Assembly: GCF_003316695.1 (NCBI RefSeq)
Contig: NZ_PDKB01000013.1
Coordinates: 1-64,000, forward strand
DNA length: 64,000 nt
Source: Aliarcobacter vitoriensis
GTDB lineage: Bacteria > Campylobacterota > Campylobacteria > Campylobacterales > Arcobacteraceae
Reading direction: 5' to 3'
Below, one piece after another: positions 48,176 to 56,968 of the stretch (position 1 is the stretch's first letter; every line of letters begins with the position of its first letter). The position numbers and the translations under genes were made by a program. Below the pieces are notes generated by a model. The model saw only the letters and a program-made list of their open reading frames with translations. It searched no databases and was not told the origin of the DNA.

Positions 48176-48190
48176 TAATAATTGTTATTA
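48176..48190. promoter_or_regulatory. Fur-like palindrome upstream of the AraC regulator
   Basis: TAATAATTGTTATTA is a perfect 15-base palindrome of the Fur-box type, ending 9 bp before the AraC-family start at 48200. A near-identical copy precedes fecI. Confidence 0.55.
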
Positions 48191-48199
48191 AGGAAAATA

Positions 48200-49141
48200 A
48201 TGACTAATCTATCAAGATCAAAACTCTATGAAGTAGGTAGAGTTATATTAAAAGAAGAAAGAAGTAAATATTTTGTAAAGCAAGTAGCAAGAGTAAATAA
48301 TCAATATATAAATTTAAATATTGTAAATGCAATGATTGAAGATAATATATACTTGAATATTGTGGATAACGAGATAAAACAGTCTCATATTCAAAAGCTT
48401 AGAAGTAAAAAAGAGTCTTTTCAAATAAGAATAATTCTTCAAGGTAATTTAGAAAAATTAGATCAATCTACAAATGAAAAAAGAGTTTATAGTGAAAATG
48501 AAATAAGTGTTGAGTATAAAAAAGATATTGAAGAATCTTTACTAAATAAACAAGGTGAACATATAAAATATATTTGTATAACTTTAGATGAAAATTATTT
48601 AAAAGAGAATGGCTATATTACGGATATGTTTAAAGAAGATTTTTATAAAAAATTTTATGAACCAGATTTAAAAAATAAATTTTTAGAAGTTTTTAGTAGA
48701 GAATATACTAGTGGTATGGATAAAATTTATTTAAAAAATAAAACTATGGAAGTGATACTTTATGTTTTTGAAGAACTTAAAAAAGATGTAATTAAAATAG
48801 ATAAATTAAATGATGAAGATATAAAGAGAGTAAAAAAAGCAAAAACATATATTGAAGAGTGTTTTTATGAAAATATTACTATTCCATTATTGTCAAAAAA
48901 AGTAGCATTAAATCAAACAAAATTAAAAAAAGGATTTAAAGAGCTTTTTACAAAGACAATTCATGAATATTTAAAAGATTTAAGGTTAGAGAAAGCTGTA
49001 AAATATTTAAAAGAAAATAGATATTCTGTTAAAGAGGTTTCCTTAATGGTTGGATATACAAATCAAGGAAGTTTTTCGTATGCCTTTTCTAGCAAATATA
49101 ATACAAAACCAAAAGATGTTCAAAAAAAATCTGATTTGTGA
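48200..49141 (+). CDS. AraC-family regulator, PchR-like (candidate heme regulon activator)
   Basis: The protein has 313 residues. The ATG at 48200 has AAGGA just upstream; a TTG at 48182 would lie within the Fur-like box. The C-terminal HTH pair is clear (ENITIPLLSKKVALNQTKLK then VKEVSLMVGYTNQGSFSYAF). The N-terminal part is a ligand-sensing region like that of PchR-type regulators, which respond to siderophores. Its own 3' end overlaps the first of three copies of a long operator that precede hugZ and the two receptors, so it probably controls them. Confidence 0.82.
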   Translation: MTNLSRSKLYEVGRVILKEERSKYFVKQVARVNNQYINLNIVNAMIEDNIYLNIVDNEIKQSHIQKLRSKKESFQIRIILQGNLEKLDQSTNEKRVYSENEISVEYKKDIEESLLNKQGEHIKYICITLDENYLKENGYITDMFKEDFYKKFYEPDLKNKFLEVFSREYTSGMDKIYLKNKTMEVILYVFEELKKDVIKIDKLNDEDIKRVKKAKTYIEECFYENITIPLLSKKVALNQTKLKKGFKELFTKTIHEYLKDLRLEKAVKYLKENRYSVKEVSLMVGYTNQGSFSYAFSSKYNTKPKDVQKKSDL

Positions 49142-49200
49142 AAAAAATGTTCGAATTTCGATAAGACAATATTGATATTTATTCCTAACTTTAATATAAT
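49135..49200 (+). promoter_or_regulatory. Shared operator/promoter copy 1 (hugZ-hmuTUV)
   Basis: Begins TTTGTGAAAAAAATGTTC inside the last codons of the AraC gene, has ATTGATATTTATT at offset 37-49, and ends in TATAAT (49195-49200), the -10 box. Same layout as copies 2 and 3. Confidence 0.7.
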
Positions 49201-49237
49201 TCTTTTGAAATTTTAATTTATTTGAAAAGGATTATTT

Positions 49238-49795
49238 ATGGAAAATATGCCACAAACAGCAAGTTTAGAAAAAGCTCAAGAGAAATTAGATATTTTTTTA
49301 GACAATATAAAAACAGTTATATTATCAACTGTTAGTTCAGATGGAGAACCATTTGCTAGTCATTCACCATTTGTTCAAGATGAAGATGGAAATTTTTATG
49401 TATTTATAAGCACATCAGTTCAACACTCTCATAATATGTACAATACTGGAAAAGCACATATTCTTTTTTTAGAAGATGAAAGTCTTACAAAACATATTTA
49501 TGCGAGAAGAAGATTGTATTTTAGAGCTCATGCAGAGAAATTTGATGAAAATGATGAAAGAACTGAGAAAATAGCACAACTTTTTGAAGAAAGATTTGGA
49601 AAACAAGCATCGTTAGTTAGAAGTATGCCATCTTCAAGATTTTATAAATTATCTCCTTATGATGGAAATTTTGTTATTGGATTTGGAGCAGCTTACAAGC
49701 TTGATGATACAAATAAAAAAGTTAAAGAACTTAATACTATGAATGGAAATGCTCATGGAGATACTCATGAATTAGGGTTAAAAAAAGATGCATAA
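49238..49795 (+). CDS. hugZ: HugZ/ChuZ-family heme oxygenase
   Basis: The protein has 185 residues, shorter than the about 250-residue Helicobacter HugZ. FMN-binding split-barrel fold (VILSTVSSDGEPFASHSPFV, DGNFYVFISTSVQHSHNMYN), and a C-terminal NAHGDTHELGL with the heme-ligand His motif of the family. It opens heme to release iron. It is first of hugZ-hmuTUV under operator copy 1 and overlaps hmuT by 8 bp. Confidence 0.87.
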   Translation: MENMPQTASLEKAQEKLDIFLDNIKTVILSTVSSDGEPFASHSPFVQDEDGNFYVFISTSVQHSHNMYNTGKAHILFLEDESLTKHIYARRRLYFRAHAEKFDENDERTEKIAQLFEERFGKQASLVRSMPSSRFYKLSPYDGNFVIGFGAAYKLDDTNKKVKELNTMNGNAHGDTHELGLKKDA

Positions 49796-50618
49796 TATAA
49801 TAAAAATATCTTTGGTCTTTGCTCTTGCTACAACTTATTCTTATGCTTCAAAAATAGTAAGTGTTGGTGGAAGTATCACAGAAACTATTGTTGAGTTAGG
49901 ACATGCTGATAAATTAATTGGAGTTGATTTATCAAGTGCTTATCCAAAAGAGATTACTTCAAAATTGCCAAATGTTGGATATTGGTTAAATCTTCCACAA
50001 GAAGGAATTTTATCTTTAAAACCAGAAGTTGTTATTACAAGTAGTCAAGCAGGACCAAAAAAACTTATAGATAGCCTTCCAAACTATGGAATAAAAACTT
50101 ATGTTGTAGAAGATAATCCTACAATAGAATCTGCAAAAAATAAGATAAGACAAATTGGTGAGATTTTGGGTGAAAAGGAAAAAGCTTCAAATATTATAGA
50201 AAGAATTGAAAGTAATGTTTCAAAAATGCAAGAAGAGATAAAAGATAAAAAAAAACCAAAAGTTCTATTTTTATTCTCAAGAGGTGAGGGCACTATAATG
50301 GCTGCTGGAACTGAAACAAAAGCAGGATATATGATAAATATTGCGGGTGGAGAAAATGTAATTGATTTTAAACAATATACACAAATATCACCAGAATCTA
50401 TTTTAAAGATGAATCCAGATGTTATTATAACTTCAAATCATACTGGTGAAACAGGTTTAGATAAAAATATTGTTGCTTCAACAAATGCTGGAAAAAACAA
50501 CCAACTTTATACTATGGATATGCTTTTAATATCAGGGTTTACTGTAAGAGTTGATAGTGCTTTGCAAGAACTATCTTGTATGTTTAACAATAATAAACTC
50601 TCATATTGTAGTAGATAA
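49788..50618 (+). CDS. hmuT: Heme ABC transporter periplasmic binding protein
   Basis: The protein has 276 residues with a signal peptide (MHNIIKISLVFALATTYSYA). IVSVGGSITETIVELGHADK, PNVGYWLNLPQEGILSLKPEV and MNPDVIITSNHTGETG are HmuT/ChuD-like. It brings heme to HmuUV. It overlaps hugZ by 8 bp and precedes the permease by 2 bp. Heme specificity rests on the neighbours. Confidence 0.83.
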   Translation: MHNIIKISLVFALATTYSYASKIVSVGGSITETIVELGHADKLIGVDLSSAYPKEITSKLPNVGYWLNLPQEGILSLKPEVVITSSQAGPKKLIDSLPNYGIKTYVVEDNPTIESAKNKIRQIGEILGEKEKASNIIERIESNVSKMQEEIKDKKKPKVLFLFSRGEGTIMAAGTETKAGYMINIAGGENVIDFKQYTQISPESILKMNPDVIITSNHTGETGLDKNIVASTNAGKNNQLYTMDMLLISGFTVRVDSALQELSCMFNNNKLSYCSR

Positions 50619-50620
50619 AA

Positions 50621-51649
50621 ATGTTTTTACATAAAAAAACTATTATTTGGGTTTTTGTAGTTTTAACTTTTTTATCTATGGTTATAAATACGACTTTAGG
50701 AGCATTTAGTATCTCATTTAAAGAGATACTAAATACTATATTAAATCCATCAGAAAATACTATTTTTTATCAAGTTTTAGTTGATATTAGGTTGCCAAGA
50801 ATTTTTTTAGCTATTTTAATAGGAATTGCTTTTGGAATATCTGGTGCTATGATGCAAACTTTATTTAAAAATCCACTTGCTGATCCATCGCTGATTGGAG
50901 TATCTGCAGGTGCTAGTGCAGGAGTTGTAATATTTATGTTAATTGGTAGTTATTTACCATTTGTACTTACAACTGGATTTTTATCTTATCTTTCGCTTCC
51001 ACTAAGTGCTTTTTTAGGTGCAGTTATTACTATTTTAGCTATATATAAACTAGCAACTATTTACAATAAAGTAGCTATTACAGTTATGCTTTTAGCTGGA
51101 ATTGCTATAAATGCTATGCTTGGAGCATTGGTTGGACTTTTTACTTATGTAAGTTCTGAAGAAGAACTAAAAAGTTTTACTTTTTGGACTATGGGAAGTT
51201 TAGCAAATGGTGATATGAAAGTTATCTTAACACTTCTTCCTGTTGTTATAATCACATTTTTATTTGCTATAAGTAAGAAAACAGAATTAAATCTTATGCT
51301 TTTAGGTGAAGATGAGGCTAAAAATTCTGGAGTAAACTCTGAATTACTAAAAAAATTAATTATCCTTTTTGTATCTTTAGCTATTGGTGTAAGTGTAGCG
51401 TTTTGTGGAATTATTGGATTTATAGGGCTTGTTGTACCACATATCGCAAGAATCTTGGTTGGGTCTAATCATAAATATTATTTACCTCTTAGTGCGATTT
51501 TGGGAGCATTTATCCTTTTATGGGCAGATTGTTTAGCAAGGATGATAATTTCTCCAGCAGAACTCCCAATAGGAATAATAACTGCACTTTTAGGAGCACC
51601 ATTTTTCTTATGGCTCTTAATCAAAAATAGACAAAGTACTATGAACTAA
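50621..51649 (+). CDS. hmuU: Heme ABC transporter permease
   Basis: The protein has 342 residues with about ten membrane helices. RLPRIFLAILIGIAFGISGA and NPLADPSLIGVSAGASAGVV are FecCD-family motifs; GLVVPHIARILVGSNHKYY is the coupling region. It pairs with the ATPase 8 bp downstream. Confidence 0.87.
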   Translation: MFLHKKTIIWVFVVLTFLSMVINTTLGAFSISFKEILNTILNPSENTIFYQVLVDIRLPRIFLAILIGIAFGISGAMMQTLFKNPLADPSLIGVSAGASAGVVIFMLIGSYLPFVLTTGFLSYLSLPLSAFLGAVITILAIYKLATIYNKVAITVMLLAGIAINAMLGALVGLFTYVSSEEELKSFTFWTMGSLANGDMKVILTLLPVVIITFLFAISKKTELNLMLLGEDEAKNSGVNSELLKKLIILFVSLAIGVSVAFCGIIGFIGLVVPHIARILVGSNHKYYLPLSAILGAFILLWADCLARMIISPAELPIGIITALLGAPFFLWLLIKNRQSTMN

Positions 51650-51657
51650 GGATAAAA

Positions 51658-52434
51658 ATGTATAAAATAAAAAATCTTAACTTTTCAATCCAGAAAAGAG
51701 ATATATTAAATGATATAAATCTTGAAATAAAAACAGATACTTTTTTATCTATTGTTGGTCCAAATGGTTGTGGAAAATCTACTTTGATTAAAAGTATAAA
51801 TAGAAATTTAGATATTCAAAGTGGAACTATCACTTTAAATGATAAGAATATTGAAGATTTTAGTGATAAAGAGTTGGCTTTAAAGCGTTCAGTTTTAAAT
51901 CAAGCTTTCTTTTTCCCATATAATTTTAAAGCTATTGAGATTGTAGAAATGGGGCTTTATGCTTATGAATTAAATACAAAAGAGAAAAAAGAGATTTTAG
52001 AATATATAGTTTCTAAACTAAATTTAGAACCTTTAAAGGATAAGAATTACTCAAATCTATCAGGTGGAGAGAAACAAAAAATCCAATTTGCAAGAGTTAT
52101 AGTACAACTTTATGCTAGTCGTGAAAAAGAGAAATATCTATTTTTAGACGAACCAACACTAAATTTGGATATCTTTTACCAATATAAAATATTGGATTTG
52201 ACAAAAGAACTTCAAAAAGATTTAAAAATAGGAGTTTGTGCAGTTTTACATGATATAAATCAAGCTTATTTGTACTCTGATGAAATTGTGATGATGAAAG
52301 ATGGAGAGATAAAATATTTTGGAAAAACAGATGATATTTTAACTTACGAAAATATTTATGATGTTTTTAAAGTAGAAAGTGAATTTGTATACTCAAAAAA
52401 GCTTCAAAGAAATATACTTATTACAACTATTTAG
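51658..52434 (+). CDS. hmuV: Heme ABC transporter ATP-binding protein
   Basis: The protein has 258 residues. Walker A GPNGCGKSTLI, signature LSGGEKQKIQFARVI, Walker B LFLDEPTLNLD and switch VLHDINQAYLYSD are intact. It energises the heme importer. It ends the hugZ-hmuTUV unit at a strong terminator. Confidence 0.87.
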   Translation: MYKIKNLNFSIQKRDILNDINLEIKTDTFLSIVGPNGCGKSTLIKSINRNLDIQSGTITLNDKNIEDFSDKELALKRSVLNQAFFFPYNFKAIEIVEMGLYAYELNTKEKKEILEYIVSKLNLEPLKDKNYSNLSGGEKQKIQFARVIVQLYASREKEKYLFLDEPTLNLDIFYQYKILDLTKELQKDLKIGVCAVLHDINQAYLYSDEIVMMKDGEIKYFGKTDDILTYENIYDVFKVESEFVYSKKLQRNILITTI

Positions 52435-52436
52435 TA

Positions 52437-52470
52437 ATTTAGCACTATTTTACAGTGCTAAATCTTTTTA
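52437..52470 (+). terminator. Rho-independent terminator after hmuV
   Basis: ATTTAGCACT (52437-52446) and AGTGCTAAAT (52454-52463) form a 10-bp stem with a 7-base loop, followed by CTTTTT. It closes the hugZ-hmuTUV unit right before operator copy 2. Confidence 0.85.
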
Positions 52471-52488
52471 AAAACAATAAAAACCCAA

Positions 52489-52555
52489 TTTGTGAAAAAA
52501 GAGTTCCAAATTACAAAAATCAATTATTAATATTTACTATTATTATGGTTATAAT
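52489..52555 (+). promoter_or_regulatory. Shared operator/promoter copy 2 (first heme-locus receptor)
   Basis: TTTGTGAAAAAAGAGTTCC at 52489, ATTAATATTTACTATTA downstream and TATAAT at 52550-52555. Nearly identical to copy 3 in the first 22 bases; the spacing to the -10 is one base longer than in copies 1 and 3. Confidence 0.7.
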
Positions 52556-52581
52556 TCAAGAAAATTTTAAAAAGGAATACT

Positions 52582-54525
52582 ATGTACAAAAATAGCTTAT
52601 TTGCAAGTTTGGCTTTGGCAATTGTATCATCAACTGCTTTTGCACAAAGCGATACAACACTTGAATCAAGTAATGAAACAAAAAGGTTAGATGAAATCTT
52701 TGTTAGTACAAAAACAGATAAAACACAAGAAGATATATCAGCTTCTGTTACAGTAATAACAGCACAAGATATAGAAAAATTAAATGCTACTGATATTAAA
52801 GATGTTTTACTGAAATCAGCTGGTATGGTAGAAATTGGTGGAGCAATGGGAAATGGAGGGACTTTTGTATCAATAAGAGGTACAAGAGAAACAGATACTC
52901 TTTTTTTAATTGATGGAAAAAGAGCTAATAATACAGCTGGTTATATAGAATCAAGTAATTTCCAATACAATATGGTTCCACTAGATGCCATTGAAAGAAT
53001 AGAGATTATAAAAGGTGCAAAAAGTTCTATTTATGGTTCTGATGCAATGGGTGGAGTTGTAAATATTATTACTAAAAAAGACAAAAGAGCATTATATGGT
53101 TCTATTGATGTTAAAGCTGGAAATTCTTCAGCAGAAAATGGTGTAGATAAACAAAGTTATAGTGCAAATATAGGTGGAAATATATCTGAAAAATTATATA
53201 TGTTTTTAGATGTAAATAAAACAAATAGAGATGCAACGGGAAATAGTAATGGTACATTTCTTGAAGGTTTAGACTCGACAAGTGGAATTACAAAATTAAG
53301 ATATGATATTGATGATACACAAAATATTTATGCTTCATATATAAAAGGTGTTGATAAAAGAGAAGATTATAATGGTCCACAAACTTATAAAGTAGAAAGA
53401 GATATTTATACTTTTGGATATGAAAAAGTTTTTGATAAATTTGGTGTTGGTTTAGATTATACAAAAGCAAAAACTGATACAAAAGTTAGTTCTAGTGTAT
53501 TTAATGGTACTCACGATCTTGAAACTGATACTTTGAAAGCTGAAGCAAAAATATCAGCAATAGATTATAACTATATAGTTTTAGGAGCAGAAGCGACAAA
53601 AGAAGAGTATTCGAGAAATGGTATGAATCTTAGTCAAAATTTTGATAGAAAAATATATAACTATTATATTCAAGATGAGATAGATTTAGGAGATTTTATA
53701 TTTACTCTTGGAGCAAATCTTGATGATAATGATAAATATGGTACACAATGGTCACCAAATGCAGGTACCGTATATAAAATAGATGATAAACAAAGATTAA
53801 AACTAAATTATAGTGAAGGTTTTAAAGCTCCAACATTAAAACAAGGTGATGGTGGCTATGTATTTAATGAAAGACCTATTCCTATAATGAATGTAATTAT
53901 TTTAGGAAATGATGATTTAAAACCCGAAACTTCAAAATCTTATGAACTAGCTTATGAATTTTATGGGGAAGATACTACATTTAAAGCAGCACTTTTCAGA
54001 ACAGATTTAAAAGATATGATAGAAACAAGAAATATAAGTACTCAAAGAACAGTTATTCCAGGATTTCCTCCTAAAATATCTATTGTAAGTACAAACCAAT
54101 ATTCAAATATAGAAAAAGCTAATATAAAAGGGTTTGAAACGGATTTAAAATATGATTTCAATGAAAATCATACTTTAAATGCAAACTATACTTTTCTTAA
54201 AACAGAAGATGAAAGTACAAATGAAGAGTTAGAGTATAGACCAAAACATACATTTAATTTAGGATTGAGTTCAGATTTCGCTTGGGGTATATCTTCTTAT
54301 TTAAGTGCCAATTATATAGGAACACAATATTATACTGATTCAAATAATACAACAAATAAATCTTCAGGATATGCAATCTTCAATGCACAAATTTCTAAAA
54401 AAATCACAAATGATTTAACTGTAAGAATAGGTGTTAATAATATAGGTGATAAAAAATTTGACGATGGCGAGCCTTATTATCTTGAAAGACGATTGGCTTA
54501 TGTAGGATTGAATTACAAATTTTAA
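52582..54525 (+). CDS. TonB-dependent receptor, heme-locus copy 1
   Basis: The protein has 647 residues. Signal peptide (about 1-21), TonB-box-like LDEIFVST, plug with ERIEIIKGAKSSIYGSDAMG then GVVNIITKK, and a barrel ending AYVGLNYKF. CirA/FepA-type family; heme or a catechol siderophore is possible. It is paralogous to the gene at 54718 throughout. Probable role in heme uptake rests on the shared operator with hugZ and hmuTUV. Confidence 0.85.
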   Translation: MYKNSLFASLALAIVSSTAFAQSDTTLESSNETKRLDEIFVSTKTDKTQEDISASVTVITAQDIEKLNATDIKDVLLKSAGMVEIGGAMGNGGTFVSIRGTRETDTLFLIDGKRANNTAGYIESSNFQYNMVPLDAIERIEIIKGAKSSIYGSDAMGGVVNIITKKDKRALYGSIDVKAGNSSAENGVDKQSYSANIGGNISEKLYMFLDVNKTNRDATGNSNGTFLEGLDSTSGITKLRYDIDDTQNIYASYIKGVDKREDYNGPQTYKVERDIYTFGYEKVFDKFGVGLDYTKAKTDTKVSSSVFNGTHDLETDTLKAEAKISAIDYNYIVLGAEATKEEYSRNGMNLSQNFDRKIYNYYIQDEIDLGDFIFTLGANLDDNDKYGTQWSPNAGTVYKIDDKQRLKLNYSEGFKAPTLKQGDGGYVFNERPIPIMNVIILGNDDLKPETSKSYELAYEFYGEDTTFKAALFRTDLKDMIETRNISTQRTVIPGFPPKISIVSTNQYSNIEKANIKGFETDLKYDFNENHTLNANYTFLKTEDESTNEELEYRPKHTFNLGLSSDFAWGISSYLSANYIGTQYYTDSNNTTNKSSGYAIFNAQISKKITNDLTVRIGVNNIGDKKFDDGEPYYLERRLAYVGLNYKF

Positions 54526-54529
54526 TTTT

Positions 54530-54577
54530 AAATAACTCTTGTAGTTTTAATTTTTATGACTATAAGAGTTTATTTTT
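54530..54577 (+). terminator. Imperfect terminator after receptor copy 1
   Basis: AAATAACTCTTGTAGT and ACTATAAGAGTTTATTT pair imperfectly over about 14 bp, followed by TTTTTC. Ends just before operator copy 3. Confidence 0.55.
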
Positions 54578-54623
54578 CTTCTAAAACTTACTGATAAATT
54601 TTAAAAAAGATTAAAAATTCCAA

Positions 54624-54689
54624 TTTATGAAAAAAGAGTTCCAAATCATAAAATATAGCATTGATATTTACTATTAATACATATATAAT
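54624..54689 (+). promoter_or_regulatory. Shared operator/promoter copy 3 (second heme-locus receptor)
   Basis: TTTATGAAAAAAGAGTTCC at 54624, ATTGATATTTACTATTA further on and TATAAT at 54684-54689. The distance from first base to -10 equals that of copy 1. Confidence 0.7.
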
Positions 54690-54717
54690 CCAATAAAAAA
54701 TTTATAAAGGAAATATT

Positions 54718-56637
54718 ATGTACAAAAAAAGTTTATTTGCAAGTTTAGCTCTTGCTATGGTTTCATCAAATGCTTTAGCACAAGCTAATGTTGAAACAAA
54801 AAAGCTTGATGATTTGGTTATAACTACATCAAAATCAAATAAATCTATAAAAGATACAAGTGGCGCAATTACTGTTATAAGTGCTGAAGATATAGCAAAA
54901 ATAAATGCAACAAATCTTAAAGATATTTTAGTAAAAACTGCTGGGATAGTTGAAGTTGGTGGTTCAAATGGAATCAAAAGAGTTTCAATAAGAGGAACAA
55001 GACCAGTTGATGCACTTATTTTAGTTGATGGTAAAAAAACTAATCGTACTGGTACTTATGCAACTGCTGCTGATTTTGAATATTCACAAGTTCCTATTAG
55101 TATGATTGAAAGAATAGAGATTATAAAAGGACCAAAGAGTTCTATTTATGGTTCTGATGCAATGGGGGGAGTTGTAAATATTATTACAAAAAAAGACTAT
55201 TCTAAAACAATCTGGGGTGATATAGATTTACAAGCAGGAGTATCTTCGGCTAAGAATGGTGGAGATGAACAAAACTTGAGTGCTAATATAGGTGGTAATA
55301 TTTCAGATAAATTTTCATTTATGTTGGGTGTAAATAAATTTAATAGAGACGAAACTTATGGAGAAGGATATAGATGGGTTGGATTTTCTAAACCTAAAGT
55401 AGATGATGCTACATATATAGATGGTAGAGAAAGTACAAATGGGAATCTAAAACTAAAATATAATATCGATGATACTCAAAATATTTATGCTTCTTATTTA
55501 AAAGGAAAAGAAGATATCAAACAAAAAGCTAATGAAGATTATTATAGTGCAGATAGGGATGTTTGGAGTGTTGGCTATGAGAAGAATTTTGAAAAAGTAT
55601 CTTTGAATTTGGATTATACAAATGCAAAAACAGATGCAAAAATTAAAGATGGATTATTCGCAAATCAAACTCATGAACTTAAAAATGATTATTTAAAAGG
55701 TGAAGCAAAAATATCTGCATTAAAAAATAATTATATTGTAATAGGTGCAGAAACAGCAAAAGAGAAATATTCAAGATATAGACCAACAACAAATATAACT
55801 GATCAACGATTTGAAATAAGAGCAAATTCTTACTATATTCAAGATGAGATAGAATTGGGAGATTTTATTTTTACTTTAGGAACAGTTCTTGATGATAATG
55901 AAAAATATGGTACTGAATTATCTCCAAATATTGGAGTTGTATATAAAATAGATGATAATCAAAGATTAAAAGCTAGTTATGGTGAAGGGTTTAAAGCCCC
56001 TGATGTTAAAATAGGAAGTAGCTCATATTTTGCAAATACAACTTGGGGAAATGATAATTTAAAGCCTGAAACTTCAAAATCTTATGAATTAGCTTATGAG
56101 TTTTATGGTGAGAATACTCTATTTAAAACAGCTTTATTTCAAAATAAAATAAATAATATGTTTGTTATTGAACAAAGAGTTATGCCAGGAAATCAACATC
56201 AATGGAGAAATGTTGATAAAGCTGATATTAAAGGTTTGGAAGCAGAAGTTGAATACTACATTACTGATAATCATATGTTAAATGCAAACTATACTTTACT
56301 TAAAACAGAAAATAAATCTGGTACAAATCAAGGTAAAGATATACAATATAGACCAAAAAACACAATTAATGTTGGTTTAAGTTCAGACTTTGATTATGGG
56401 ATATCTTCATATTTAAGTGCGAATTATATAGGAACACAATATAAAAATGCAGATAATAGTGAAAAAATAAAGGCATATACAATAGCAAATGCACAAATCT
56501 CTAAGAAATTAACAAATGATTTAAGTGTAAGAGTAGGTGTAGATAATATTTTTGATAAGCATTTTGATGAAACAATAGATAATGCAGATTATCTAAAAAG
56601 AAGATTTGCTTATGTTGGTTTAAATTATAAATTTTAG
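54718..56637 (+). CDS. TonB-dependent receptor, heme-locus copy 2
   Basis: The protein has 639 residues. The signal peptide MYKKSLFASLALAMVSSNALA is nearly that of the upstream copy, then LDDLVITTSK, plug motif ERIEIIKGPKSSIYGSDAMG and a barrel ending AYVGLNYKF. Tandem duplicate of the receptor at 52582 including its promoter, but the extracellular loops have diverged, so ligands may differ. Followed by a small membrane protein 16 bp downstream. Confidence 0.85.
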   Translation: MYKKSLFASLALAMVSSNALAQANVETKKLDDLVITTSKSNKSIKDTSGAITVISAEDIAKINATNLKDILVKTAGIVEVGGSNGIKRVSIRGTRPVDALILVDGKKTNRTGTYATAADFEYSQVPISMIERIEIIKGPKSSIYGSDAMGGVVNIITKKDYSKTIWGDIDLQAGVSSAKNGGDEQNLSANIGGNISDKFSFMLGVNKFNRDETYGEGYRWVGFSKPKVDDATYIDGRESTNGNLKLKYNIDDTQNIYASYLKGKEDIKQKANEDYYSADRDVWSVGYEKNFEKVSLNLDYTNAKTDAKIKDGLFANQTHELKNDYLKGEAKISALKNNYIVIGAETAKEKYSRYRPTTNITDQRFEIRANSYYIQDEIELGDFIFTLGTVLDDNEKYGTELSPNIGVVYKIDDNQRLKASYGEGFKAPDVKIGSSSYFANTTWGNDNLKPETSKSYELAYEFYGENTLFKTALFQNKINNMFVIEQRVMPGNQHQWRNVDKADIKGLEAEVEYYITDNHMLNANYTLLKTENKSGTNQGKDIQYRPKNTINVGLSSDFDYGISSYLSANYIGTQYKNADNSEKIKAYTIANAQISKKLTNDLSVRVGVDNIFDKHFDETIDNADYLKRRFAYVGLNYKF

Positions 56638-56653
56638 TTATTAAATAAATAAA

Positions 56654-56959
56654 ATGTTAATTTTGCATTTAATACTAGGATTTCTTGAACTTTATATTAT
56701 AGTTAATATAAATAGAGTTAGGACGTATCATACTTTTTTTGTTTTAGCAGGATTATTTACACATGTATATTTTATGCGTAGTGATAATACATACAATGAA
56801 TTTTCTTCTAATGAAATGATTTTTGTTATATTATATTTTATATATCTAATGTATTTAACAAAAAAAGTTATAGATACAAAAGAAAATGTATCAATAAAAA
56901 TACCATTATTGATAGTTGCACTTATTATTTTAATAAATGCAATTTATTATATTTTATAA
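56654..56959 (+). CDS. Small four-helix membrane protein in the heme locus
   Basis: The protein has 101 residues with four hydrophobic segments (about 1-19, 26-40, 54-72, 80-101) and a short charged loop between. I do not recognise a family. No clear ribosome site precedes the ATG, so coupling with the receptor stop 16 bp upstream is possible. It is followed 9 bp later by the ChaN lipoprotein and may share its transcript. Confidence 0.6.
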   Translation: MLILHLILGFLELYIIVNINRVRTYHTFFVLAGLFTHVYFMRSDNTYNEFSSNEMIFVILYFIYLMYLTKKVIDTKENVSIKIPLLIVALIILINAIYYIL

Positions 56960-56968
56960 GGAAAAAAA

